Under the pieces are notes generated by a model. That model made no database searches. It had not been told where the DNA came from and saw nothing but the letters and a program-made list of their open reading frames with translations. The translations under genes and the position numbers were made by a program. From the NCBI GenBank assembly GCA_013813605.1, contig JACCRL010000047.1, forward strand, positions 1 to 7,862: a stretch of DNA of 7,862 nt, written 5' to 3'. Positions 1-6,375 of the stretch are shown piece after piece (positions within the stretch are counted from its first letter, which is position 1; every line of letters starts with the position of its first letter). The DNA comes from Gemmatimonadaceae bacterium. GTDB taxonomy: Bacteria; Gemmatimonadota; Gemmatimonadetes; Gemmatimonadales; Gemmatimonadaceae.

Positions 1-1
1 G

Positions 2-370
2 CCGATGCCTTCGTCGCTGCTCGAGGAGGTGAGGCGCTTCCGCCTCAAATTGGGAGGGGCGTTCGGCGGGCTGCTTTTTCCATCGGCCACTGATCCTTCC
101 AGGCCGCTAGGGCGTGAGGTATTCCAGCACGCACTGGCAGATGCCGTTACACAGGCGAAGCTCTCCACCGGTGGGGGATGGCACTCTCTGAGGCGGAAAT
201 GGGCGTCAGAGAGAAAGCATCACCCACAAGCAGACGTGCTAGCGGCCGGGGGGTGGAGCTCCAGGAGTGCGAGCGTACTTACAGAGTGCTATCAGTTCCC
301 GGACAACGAGACGATGCTCGCCGTCATGTCGGAACCGAGGAAGGTCACCGAGCGTGCGTCAGGTACATAA
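2..370 (+). CDS. Tyrosine recombinase/integrase, C-terminal part (5' truncated by window)
   Basis: The frame is already open at the left edge, so the ATG at position 5 is probably internal and the gene begins outside the window. What is visible is the C-terminal catalytic end of a phage-type (lambda integrase family) site-specific recombinase. Counting from that ATG, the HxxR box is HSLRR (H60, R63), a GGW motif puts Trp at 84 in the second His/Trp position, and Y96 in ECYQFPD is the likely nucleophile. The first catalytic Arg lies upstream of the window. The gap from W84 to Y96 is a little longer than usual. The enzyme would cut and rejoin DNA through a 3'-phosphotyrosine link. It stops 93 bases before the 3' end of a convergent tRNA-Pro gene, the classic position of an island integrase beside its attachment site. 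Seen: the motifs. Inferred: the island. Confidence 0.85.
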   Translation, partial: PMPSSLLEEVRRFRLKLGGAFGGLLFPSATDPSRPLGREVFQHALADAVTQAKLSTGGGWHSLRRKWASERKHHPQADVLAAGGWSSRSASVLTECYQFPDNETMLAVMSEPRKVTERASGT

Positions 371-412
371 AAAGCGCACAAACGGGTAAAGAAACGGGTA
401 ATCGTATTTCAG

Positions 413-452
413 ATATAAAACGACCCGAGCACCTAAGAAGATGCCGGGTCGT
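413..452 (-). terminator. Rho-independent terminator of the tRNA-Pro gene
   Basis: Read on the minus strand, an 8-bp stem ACGACCCG/CGGGTCGT (445-452 with 420-427) is extended inward by GCA/TGC (442-444 with 429-431) past one bulged base. A 10-base loop closes it, and TTTTATAT follows. It begins 11 bases beyond the tRNA 3' end and fits factor-independent termination of the leftward tRNA transcript. On the plus strand no U-tract follows the stem, so it is less likely to serve the integrase gene. Confidence 0.75.
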
Positions 453-463
453 TAGTTACAAAG

Positions 464-537
464 TCGGGGCGACTGGATTTGAACCAGCGACCTCCTGCTC
501 CCGAAGCAGGCGCGCTACCGGGCTACGCTACGCCCCG
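464..537 (-). tRNA. tRNA-Pro, anticodon CGG
   Basis: The minus strand folds as a full cloverleaf of 74 nt. The acceptor stem CGGGGCG/CGCCCCG (531-537 with 465-471) is a perfect 7 bp. There is a D arm GCGT/GCGC, an anticodon stem CCTGC/GCAGG with loop TTCGGGA giving anticodon CGG at 501-503 (reads CCG), and a T arm with GGTTCAAATCC. The discriminator base is A at 464. CCA is not encoded (the next bases read CTT), so it must be added after transcription. The gene faces the integrase gene, and its 3' half is the probable integration target. Sequence match to bacterial tRNA-Pro is strong. Confidence 0.97.
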
Positions 538-548
538 AAAATGACTGA

Positions 549-565
549 TCCCCGGCGTGCGGGGA
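549..565. other. Short GC hairpin upstream of the tRNA gene
   Basis: TCCCCG at 549-554 pairs with CGGGGA at 560-565 around a 5-base loop. It lies 12 bases upstream of the tRNA 5' end on the tRNA's coding strand. It could be part of the precursor leader or the end of something read in from the right; neither orientation has a U-tract. Role unknown. Confidence 0.3.
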
Positions 566-685
566 CTTCCAAATCTTAACATACCCGGCCCTTTTAAGGG
601 AGCCTGTTGGCCTCGGGCCGGACACGAACCACCCGTCCGCGTTTGTTTCTCCCGTTGCACTCCTTCGTCAATGGGTGAGTATTCG

Positions 686-721
686 ACCGGAGGCGGCCTC
701 GTGGCCGGCGCCCGGTTTTTT
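686..721 (+). terminator. GC hairpin with T6 tract in the receptor gene leader
   Basis: CGGCC/GGCCG (694-698 with 703-707) closes a TCGT tetraloop. An outer stem ACCGG/CCGGT (686-690 with 712-716) encloses an internal loop, and six T's occupy 716-721. This has the form of a Rho-independent terminator on the plus strand. No gene ends just upstream on that strand, and the receptor start codon is only 28 bases further on. It therefore either insulates the receptor gene from read-through, ends a short leader RNA, or acts as an attenuator. A possible -35-like TTGCAC lies at 655-660, without a convincing -10. Confidence 0.45.
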
Positions 722-748
722 CGTCCGTTAACATTTGCGAGGGGATCA

Positions 749-3496
749 ATGCAAAGTATGGTCAACGCCCGGCACGGGAAACTTTCCACCACGCTTCGAC
801 TGCTCTCCGCGGCCCTCGCGCTCACTATCCAGGCGGTTTCGGCCGTCCCCCTTGCCGCTCAGGCAACATCGAGCGTAAGCGGGAGAGTCACCGATAGCCA
901 GACAGGCACCCCCGTTGCCGGCGCGCGTGTATCGCTGCCGGGAACGCTGATCGGGACGATATCCCGCAGCGATGGCACCTACCGTCTCCCCGTCACCGCC
1001 GGCCGACACGCGATTCTCGTCAGCTATCTCGGATACTCGCCGCGCCGCGATACTGTTGACCTCCTCGCCGGACAATCGGTGATCAGAGACTACTCGATCG
1101 AGAAAGGTGTTAACCAGCTCGATGCGTCCGTCGTCACCGGGACGCGCGCCAGCGCCCGGACCGTTCTCAACTCACCAGTGCCAATTGATGTTGTCGGCGC
1201 GGCCGAAATTCGGGCAACAGGCCAGGTCGAAACGAACCAGATCATCCAGATGCTGGCGCCGTCCTTTAACTTCCCGCGGCCAACGGTTAACGACGGCACG
1301 GACCACATTCGCCCCTCTACCCTGCGCGGACTGGGACCTGACCAGGTTCTCGTGCTCGTCAACGGCAAGCGTCGCCACACCACCGCTCTCGTAAACGTCA
1401 ACGGCTCGATCGGCCGAGGATCGACGGGTGTCGACCTCAACGCCATTCCCGCCAGCGCGATCGAGCGCATTGAAATTCTTCGCGACGGTGCGGCAGCGCA
1501 GTACGGCTCCGACGCCATCGCCGGCGTGATCAACGTCATCCTCAAGTCCGATGAGTCAACGGATGTCGAAACGCAGGTCGGGCAGAACTACACCACCCTG
1601 AAGGCGCTTGGTAACGACCTCAAGCTGCGCGACGGCGATGTTACGGCAGTCTCCGCGAACACCGGTACCGTCTTCGGGACCAACGGCTTCGTCCATGTCA
1701 CTGGGCAGTATGAGCACCGGGGCTCGACCAATCGCTCGCTGCAGGACAAGCGGCCCCAGTACTTCCCCGGGGATCCGCGCAACACCGATCCTGCGCTAGC
1801 CAACCAGATCCATTTCCGTCAGGGCGACGCCATCGTCAACGACATCGGGTTTTTCGCCAACGGCGGGCTGCCGACGTTCACGAATGGTGCCCAGGTATAC
1901 GGCTTCACCGGAGTCAGCTTCAGGGAAGGGCAGGGCGCCGGCAACTGGCGGCTCCCGAACGGCAACAACACGGTTAGAGCGCTGTATCCGAACGGGTTCC
2001 TTCCCTTCATCAACAGCACGATCAACGATTTCTCCGGCACCGTTGGCGTGAAGGGAGAAATGCGCGGCTGGAACTATGACCTGAGCGGCGGATACGGCCG
2101 CAACAAGTTCGACTTCGACATCACCAACACCAACAACGCGACGCTCGGCACCGCCAGCCCAAGGGAGTTCTACGCGGGCTCGCTCAAGTTCGGACAGGCC
2201 GTTGCCAACCTCGACTTCGTGCGCGGCTTTCCAGTTAGCGCTTTCGCGACTCCGATCAGCGTTGCAATCGGCGCCGAGGCGCGGCGCGACAGCTATGGTA
2301 TCGAGGCTGGTGAGCCCGATTCATATCGCGACGGAGGCGTCAAGGTCCTCGACGGACCGAACGCCGGCGCGCAGCCGGCACCCGGCGCGCAGGTATTCCC
2401 CGGCTTCCAGCCGGGCGATGCCGGCGACCACAACCGCACGAACTACGGCGCATACATCGATCTGGAAACAAATCCAATTCAGCGGCTCCAGGTAGGGCTC
2501 GCAGGTCGCACCGAGAACTACAGCGACTTCGGCTCGGCTACCATCGGCAAGGTTTCCATGCGCCTCGAGCTGTTCCCGGGCGTCGCCATTCGCGGCGCGT
2601 ACAACACGGGCTTCCGCGCTCCGTCGCTGGGCCAGCAGTTCTACTCGTCGACGGCAACAAACTTCCTCAACTTCGGCCAGGGTCTCGTGCCGGTCGAGGT
2701 TCGTACGCTTCCCGTGACGAGTGGCGCCGCCAGGGCGCTGGGAGCGCAGGAGCTCCGCGCTGAGAAGTCGAGAAACTTCGGCCTCGGCGTTGCTCTTTCA
2801 CCGTTCCGGAATTTCTCGTTGACGGCCGACTACTACAACATCGAGATCGATGACCGAATCGTATTCTCGGGCAACTTCACCGGCGCTGGGCTCACCAATT
2901 TCCTGAGGGACGCGGGATTCCCGGGCGTCGGCACCGCGCGGTACTTCACCAACGCGATCGACACGCGTACCAATGGCGTTGACGTCGTCGGCCGGTACGC
3001 GATGGATTTCGGCATGATTGGCACCACGCGCTTCACCGGCGGATACAATCACACCGGCACGGTCGTAGGGCGCGTCGCCAACACACCGCCGGCGCTTTCC
3101 GCCCAGCAGTCCGTTCTCTTCGACCGTCTCGAAAGGTCGCGCATCGAGGAGGGCCAGCCGCGCGAGACGATCAGCCTCACGCTCGACCACACCGTCAGCC
3201 GCTTTGGCTTTAACGTCCACACCACCAAGTTCGGTGAGGTCGGCTCGCGAGGCGCGTTGGCAACGCAGACAAACCTCGACCAGAAGTACGGCGCGAAGTG
3301 GGTCACCGATGCCAATGTCTCCGTCGGACTGTTCCCCCGCTTCCGCCTGACGCTGGGCGCCAATAACATCGGGGATGTCTATCCCGATGAAAACATTCCA
3401 TTGAATAACAACAGCGGAATATTCCCGTACACCGGCATTTCACCGTTCGGCTTCAACGGACGCTTCGCGTACTTCCGTCTGAGGTGGGAGCGGTAA
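749..3496 (+). CDS. TonB-dependent outer-membrane receptor with N-terminal carboxypeptidase-like regulatory domain
   Basis: A 915-residue outer-membrane importer that would take up a metal complex, cofactor or other large nutrient using TonB/ExbBD energy; the substrate cannot be told from sequence. Residues 1-39 form a signal peptide (basic start, hydrophobic LLSAALALTIQAVSAVPL, end at AQA). A carboxypeptidase-regulatory-like beta-sandwich follows at about 43-118 (VSGRVTDSQTGTPVAGARV, SDGTYRL, VSYLGY). LDASVVTGTR at about 124-133 resembles the usual TonB-box/plug junction. The plug covers about 138-268, with TLRGLGPDQVLVLVNGKR and RIEILRDGAAAQYGSDAIAGVINVILK in two blocks; the beta-barrel fills the rest and ends GRFAYFRLRWER. 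The ATG at 749 is preferred because CGAGGGG at 738-744 sits 4 bases upstream and a signal peptide follows directly; the frame is open to 557, but that extension looks non-coding. It appears monocistronic, with no TonB or transporter partner in view. Confidence 0.95.
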   Translation: MQSMVNARHGKLSTTLRLLSAALALTIQAVSAVPLAAQATSSVSGRVTDSQTGTPVAGARVSLPGTLIGTISRSDGTYRLPVTAGRHAILVSYLGYSPRRDTVDLLAGQSVIRDYSIEKGVNQLDASVVTGTRASARTVLNSPVPIDVVGAAEIRATGQVETNQIIQMLAPSFNFPRPTVNDGTDHIRPSTLRGLGPDQVLVLVNGKRRHTTALVNVNGSIGRGSTGVDLNAIPASAIERIEILRDGAAAQYGSDAIAGVINVILKSDESTDVETQVGQNYTTLKALGNDLKLRDGDVTAVSANTGTVFGTNGFVHVTGQYEHRGSTNRSLQDKRPQYFPGDPRNTDPALANQIHFRQGDAIVNDIGFFANGGLPTFTNGAQVYGFTGVSFREGQGAGNWRLPNGNNTVRALYPNGFLPFINSTINDFSGTVGVKGEMRGWNYDLSGGYGRNKFDFDITNTNNATLGTASPREFYAGSLKFGQAVANLDFVRGFPVSAFATPISVAIGAEARRDSYGIEAGEPDSYRDGGVKVLDGPNAGAQPAPGAQVFPGFQPGDAGDHNRTNYGAYIDLETNPIQRLQVGLAGRTENYSDFGSATIGKVSMRLELFPGVAIRGAYNTGFRAPSLGQQFYSSTATNFLNFGQGLVPVEVRTLPVTSGAARALGAQELRAEKSRNFGLGVALSPFRNFSLTADYYNIEIDDRIVFSGNFTGAGLTNFLRDAGFPGVGTARYFTNAIDTRTNGVDVVGRYAMDFGMIGTTRFTGGYNHTGTVVGRVANTPPALSAQQSVLFDRLERSRIEEGQPRETISLTLDHTVSRFGFNVHTTKFGEVGSRGALATQTNLDQKYGAKWVTDANVSVGLFPRFRLTLGANNIGDVYPDENIPLNNNSGIFPYTGISPFGFNGRFAYFRLRWER

Positions 3497-3532
3497 CCGC
3501 CGCGGAGATTCGTCAATGAAGAATTTCGGTTA

Positions 3533-3630
3533 GCAGCCTGAACTGAGAACTACGCAGATGTGGGCGACGAGAAGCGTGGGTGCCCATTGGCTGGGATGAA
3601 ACCGTCAGTCAGGCTGCGGTAACTCCGCAG
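3533..3630 (+). other. Possible structured RNA element with mutually exclusive stems
   Basis: GCAGCCTGA-A-CTGA at 3533-3546 is complementary to TCAG-TCAGGCTGC at 3605-3617: 13 bp with one bulged A, enclosing 58 bases. Inside is TGGGC/GCCCA (3561-3565 with 3582-3586) with an inner ACG/CGT. A second perfect hairpin, CTGCGG/CCGCAG (3614-3619 with 3625-3630, 5-base loop), reuses bases 3614-3617 of the long stem, so the two cannot form together. I do not recognise any known riboswitch, SRP RNA, RNase P or 6S signature. It may be a small RNA, a leader element or the receptor mRNA 3' end; the strand is assumed from the neighbouring genes. Confidence 0.3.
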
Positions 3631-3655
3631 GTTCAGTCAATTATGATCGTCGAAT

Positions 3656-3690
3656 CAGAAGCCCAGAGAAACCTCTGGGCTTCTGGCTTT
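3656..3690 (+). terminator. Strong terminator-like hairpin between receptor and zinc-ribbon genes
   Basis: CAGAAGCCCAGAG (3656-3668) and CTCTGGGCTTCTG (3673-3685) form a perfect 13-bp stem with loop AAAC, followed by GCTTT. The distal side of the stem contains TT, and the tail is only modestly T-rich. It lies 160 bases past the receptor stop and probably ends that transcript. On the minus strand no T-tract follows. Confidence 0.6.
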
Positions 3691-3784
3691 CACTCCACGA
3701 ATGCTTGACTGCGTCTTCTCTGGCAACTCTGCCTCTATGCTTCTCGCGGCAGACATCTGTGTCTTTCTCGGTGGCAGTTCTCGA

Positions 3785-3790
3785 TATATT
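3785..3790 (+). promoter_or_regulatory. Possible -10 box before the zinc-ribbon gene
   Basis: TATATT lies 24 bases before the chosen start codon at 3815, in an AT-rich pocket of otherwise GC-rich DNA and downstream of the terminator-like hairpin. The hexamer 17 bases upstream (TCTTTC, 3762-3767) is a poor -35, so this rests on the -10 match and position alone. Confidence 0.25.
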
Positions 3791-3814
3791 TGCTGTGACC
3801 CAACTCCGACCAAA

Positions 3815-4297
3815 ATGCCGACCGACGAAAAACCAAGCAGAAACGAGGACGAGTACTTCGCCAAGCGAAACGCGGAGATGATCCGCGAGATGCGCGCGAA
3901 GCTGGACGCCGACCGCGAAAAAGCCGACCGTCAGCATAAGGTGATCAACTGTCCGCGCTGCGCCGTCGAGCTCGTCGAAAAGGAATCCGACAACGTGAAG
4001 ATCGACTCGTGCCCGAAGTGCGGCGGCGTGTGGCTCGACTCGGGAGAGCTCGAACAGCTTCGGCTGGTGAACAAGGGCCGCGGCGTAACGGGCGGCGTGC
4101 TCAGCTCACTCTTCCGTCGGGACTGCGCCCCTAGCTCACCGTCCGGCAGCCGGCCAGGCAGAAATCGAAGTAATCGAGGCTGGCATTCGCTCTGGCAAGC
4201 AGGCCCTCCGCGATTCCAAGGCGCGCCGCCGGAACCTCGCGCACCTGCGCTTCGACGACGTGGTCGAGCCATCCTTCAGCGTGGCCGATGTCGATGA
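3815..4297 (+). CDS. zf-TFIIB family zinc-ribbon protein, probably with a frameshifted tail
   Basis: A small cytosolic protein with one TFIIB-like zinc ribbon. CPRC (C46, C49) and CPKCGGVWLD (C66, C69) supply four Cys zinc ligands, and the hallmark GGVWLDSGELEQL follows at 70-82. A charged, probably helical segment (residues 10-42, rich in Glu, Lys, Arg) precedes it. The molecular role of this family is not known. ATG 3815 is chosen because MPTDEKPSRNEDEYF resembles family N-termini; no clear ribosome-binding site precedes it. Family members usually stop soon after a segment like GGVLSSLF (here about 93-100). This frame instead continues 60 residues to 4297, antisense to the next gene, with an Arg/Pro/Gly-rich composition typical of non-coding translation. 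Adding one base near 4120 would give a stop at 4132-4134, so residues after about 102 are doubtful. Confidence 0.75.
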   Translation: MPTDEKPSRNEDEYFAKRNAEMIREMRAKLDADREKADRQHKVINCPRCAVELVEKESDNVKIDSCPKCGGVWLDSGELEQLRLVNKGRGVTGGVLSSLFRRDCAPSSPSGSRPGRNRSNRGWHSLWQAGPPRFQGAPPEPRAPALRRRGRAILQRGRCR

Positions 4298-5249
4298 TCG
4301 CATGCGCCCCGTAGTACACGACCGTCTTCTTGCGCAGGCCGAGACGCGTGGCGCCGTGAACGACGCGCGTACAGCGCTGCGGCGCGAGCAGCTCGACCGC
4401 GCCGAGCACGCCTTGGGCGCGAAACGCATTGCGTCGGTGGATGCAGCTCCAGAGCATGAGGTTGACCCCCGAAAGAACTTCCCAGGAAAGCTCGCCGGCA
4501 TCGGGGGCTTCGATCCTGAGATCATCGATCAGCTGATGGAAGAGATGCGTATGAACCGCCTGGCTCTTTCCCCTGCCCATCTCGTCCCAGTAGTTGCTCG
4601 CCATTTCCATCTTCACTTCGCCGCGCGTTCCCACCTGCGCGAGCGCGACGAGATCGTCGAACGCAGCCTCACCGGCGCATTCCATCTTGAGAAACCATTC
4701 CAGCTGGTGTCGAGTGGCATCGGAAGCGAGGAACGCGTACAGCTCGTGCTCGTAAAGCGGGTGCGCGAAGGCCGTGAGCTGGTACCACTTCGCGAACTCT
4801 GCCGGTTCGGCCGGGAGATCGTCCAATGAAAGGCTCCCGTCTTTGCGTACTCGGCGAAGCACGTCGCTCTCCCACGGACCTTCGAGCACGCGCATCATCC
4901 GGCATGCGAATGGATGGAACTGGTAGGTGTGCTGATCCGCGTCGGGGAGCTGGACGTGCTGCTTATAGAGAACGAGCAGGGCGCGGTGCAGGTCGGTACG
5001 GGCAGCATGATCAATCCACGACGCCGAGTGACGGCTCGTCGTTCGGTCGGCAGGGTAAGCCCGGTCGGCGAGGTCGCGACCCATTTGCACCAGCCGCTCC
5101 TCGAGACCCGGCTCACCGTCCAGTGCAGCGTCGAGGGCGGGCGAGGCCAGCAGCGCGCTCAGCTTCGTGGCAAACGATTCCTCGGGAGCCGCGGCGCCCC
5201 GGTCCCGGCGCACCAGGGCAAGAGTTGGCAGCTCAATGGACTTCAGCAT
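4131..5249 (-). CDS. Haem-oxygenase-like diiron oxidase/oxygenase (iron-containing redox enzyme family)
   Basis: A 372-residue, all-helical soluble protein that I assign to the HDO (haem-oxygenase-like diiron) superfamily. Known members use O2 and iron for N-oxygenation, C-C cleavage, desaturation or decarboxylation in natural-product pathways (SznF, BesC, UndA, CADD). The likely ligand pattern is E190 or E194 (KMECAGEAAFDDL), E223 and H233 (WDEMGRGKSQAVHTH, spacing E-x9-H), then H316, D320 and H323 (HAIIDIGH, H-x3-D-x2-H). The last two spacings match what I recall for the SznF central domain. The first ~100 residues are a less conserved N-terminal extension. The ATG at 5249 is the first in frame; the ribosome-binding site is weak. 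It is divergent from the methyltransferase/ATP-grasp run and is the likely oxidative enzyme of the same pathway. The substrate is unknown. Family: fairly sure; function: inference. Confidence 0.8.
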   Translation of the reverse strand: MLKSIELPTLALVRRDRGAAAPEESFATKLSALLASPALDAALDGEPGLEERLVQMGRDLADRAYPADRTTSRHSASWIDHAARTDLHRALLVLYKQHVQLPDADQHTYQFHPFACRMMRVLEGPWESDVLRRVRKDGSLSLDDLPAEPAEFAKWYQLTAFAHPLYEHELYAFLASDATRHQLEWFLKMECAGEAAFDDLVALAQVGTRGEVKMEMASNYWDEMGRGKSQAVHTHLFHQLIDDLRIEAPDAGELSWEVLSGVNLMLWSCIHRRNAFRAQGVLGAVELLAPQRCTRVVHGATRLGLRKKTVVYYGAHAIIDIGHAEGWLDHVVEAQVREVPAARLGIAEGLLARANASLDYFDFCLAGCRTVS

Positions 5250-5293
5250 TGATGGCTCAGGGAGCGGTGATTGGTGCGGTTCGCCGTTTGCAT

Positions 5294-5310
5294 TTCATTT
5301 GTGAGATGAA
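5294..5310. promoter_or_regulatory. Operator-like inverted repeat in the divergent intergenic region
   Basis: TTCATTTGTGAGATGAA has perfect 5-base arms TTCAT/ATGAA around a 7-base centre (17 bases in all). It sits 44 bases upstream of the leftward oxidase gene and between it and the rightward methyltransferase gene. This is a natural place for a regulator controlling both. I see no convincing -35/-10 pair on either strand to anchor it. Confidence 0.35.
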
Positions 5311-5409
5311 CGCCGATTTTGCAAGACGTGAGCCTCTGGAACTTCTGAGGCTCTCCTGACGCTCCGCCATGTCCCAGCCTTCGGCGCTGGAGCAGCGAGC
5401 CTTCCCTCG

Positions 5410-6375
5410 TTGCTGGAAGAAGCCCGGCGTCTCGAAAGGTTTTCCCCTCCCTTTGCCTTCAGCGCCTTCTTCTCGCCGGAGGATACGCTGCTTTGCGTCC
5501 TGGCGGCAGAATCGGCTCTTGGCCACCTGGCGGCGAGCGTCGCCGGCGGCGATGGCAGGGAGCCCATTCGGGTGGCCGAGCTGACTTCCGGCAGCGGGCT
5601 GGTAGGCCTGCACCTGCTCGGGCTGGATCTGAGCGCCCGTCTGCTCGGCCTCGACATCGACAAGGAAGCAACCAGAGTCTCCACGAGGAACGCGCGACTG
5701 CTGGGCGTGTCGAGCCGGGCCGAGTTCGTTCAGTCGGATCTCTGGTCGGATGGCGCAGGCGAGCTGCTCGCCAGTGCGATGCCGCAGCTGATGGTGTGTA
5801 ATCCGCCGTATATACCCGAGCCACCTGACGGAGCGATGGAAATCGAAGCCGGTGCCGGTCCCAATGGTACCGCTCACCTGTTGCGCGCGCTCGAGCTGAC
5901 GGATGCGTTGCAGCCTGAATCGCTGGCCCTGTCCTGGTGCAGCGTATCGGCTCCCGGCGCAATCGTGCGCGATGCCGAGAGAAAGGGCTACCGGCTAGAC
6001 ACCCTGTACCTGACGGTGATCGCTGACGGAGAGTACTCCGGTTCGGTGCACAAATACCTGCGCGGACTGCCGCACGCTTACATCAGCGAACAGCCGGACA
6101 CCATTGCTGCTGTCGCGCCCGATGAGTCGGCGAGCTTTGCTTACCTGCTGTTCGCGGGAGCGTTCTCGCGCCGGAAGAATGGCGATGTTCAAGCCGGTGC
6201 CGCGGGGCATGTGGAGCGAATTTGCAGCGACTTTGCACGCGCGGGCGTCACGACGCTCGCAACGGCGACCGGACCGTTCGCGCTTCATTGCTCGATACTC
6301 AACAGGTGGGACGAGCTCCAGCTCAGAATCATTCTGCACGGATCCGTCACCAATCAGCAGCTGCCTTACGCGTGA
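5410..6375 (+). CDS. PrmC/HemK-like SAM-dependent methyltransferase
   Basis: A class I (Rossmann-fold) methyltransferase. Numbered from the TTG at 5410, motif I is ELTSGSGLVGLHLL (57-70), the ribose-binding acidic end of strand 2 is LGLDID (79-84), and the catalytic motif is VCNPPYIPEP (129-138). The NPPY motif is shared with PrmC/HemK and other N-methyltransferases acting on amide or exocyclic amino nitrogen. GAGPNGTAHLLRAL (148-161) corresponds to the PrmC region after NPPY. Unlike PrmC, the N-terminal helical domain is short and an extra C-terminal region of about 105 residues (215-321) follows, so release factors are an unlikely substrate. The start is uncertain: there is no ATG or GTG in frame, the frame is open from 5332, a CTG at 5356 has GAGG 5 bases upstream, and TTG 5410 is the plainest choice. 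The stop overlaps the ATP-grasp start in GTGA. Confidence 0.82.
   Translation: MLEEARRLERFSPPFAFSAFFSPEDTLLCVLAAESALGHLAASVAGGDGREPIRVAELTSGSGLVGLHLLGLDLSARLLGLDIDKEATRVSTRNARLLGVSSRAEFVQSDLWSDGAGELLASAMPQLMVCNPPYIPEPPDGAMEIEAGAGPNGTAHLLRALELTDALQPESLALSWCSVSAPGAIVRDAERKGYRLDTLYLTVIADGEYSGSVHKYLRGLPHAYISEQPDTIAAVAPDESASFAYLLFAGAFSRRKNGDVQAGAAGHVERICSDFARAGVTTLATATGPFALHCSILNRWDELQLRIILHGSVTNQQLPYA

Larger units (their letters stand above)
3497..3814. other. Gene-free intergenic region with several inverted repeats
   Basis: I see no convincing gene in this stretch. It holds a weak hairpin just after the receptor stop (ACCG/CGGT and ATTC/GAAT, 3496-3530), a cluster of longer inverted repeats at 3533-3630, a strong terminator-like hairpin at 3656-3685, and a possible promoter before the zinc-ribbon gene. 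A Met codon at 3701 is in frame with the zinc-ribbon gene, but the 38 residues it would add look unlike the family. Confidence 0.5.

Noticed and set aside
178..579. Open frame overlapping the integrase end and the tRNA gene
   Set aside because: It crosses the terminator and the whole tRNA antisense and has no recognisable protein features; it is an accidental frame in GC-rich DNA.
571..600. Promoter for the tRNA gene (TAAGAT or TATGTT with TTAAAA on the minus strand)
   Set aside because: The -10-like hexamers are plausible, but the spacing to the -35-like TTAAAA is only about 13 bases, and other spacings give no match.
557..748. Longer N-terminus for the TonB-dependent receptor from GTG 557
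   Set aside because: The extension would place 64 odd residues before a normal signal peptide and crosses the T6 hairpin; ATG 749 has a good ribosome-binding site.
3701..3814. Upstream ATG 3701 for the zinc-ribbon gene
   Set aside because: The added 38 residues are Cys/Ser-rich and unlike the family, and the candidate -10 box lies inside this stretch.
4260..4829. 189-residue plus-strand frame inside the HDO gene
   Set aside because: The opposite strand carries the HDO motifs across the same region; this is an antisense shadow caused by codon bias.
749..5249. The receptor as uptake partner of a metallophore made by the enzyme cluster
   Set aside because: Attractive but unsupported: the receptor is separated by a terminator-like hairpin and the zinc-ribbon gene, and nothing in either part shows a shared substrate.
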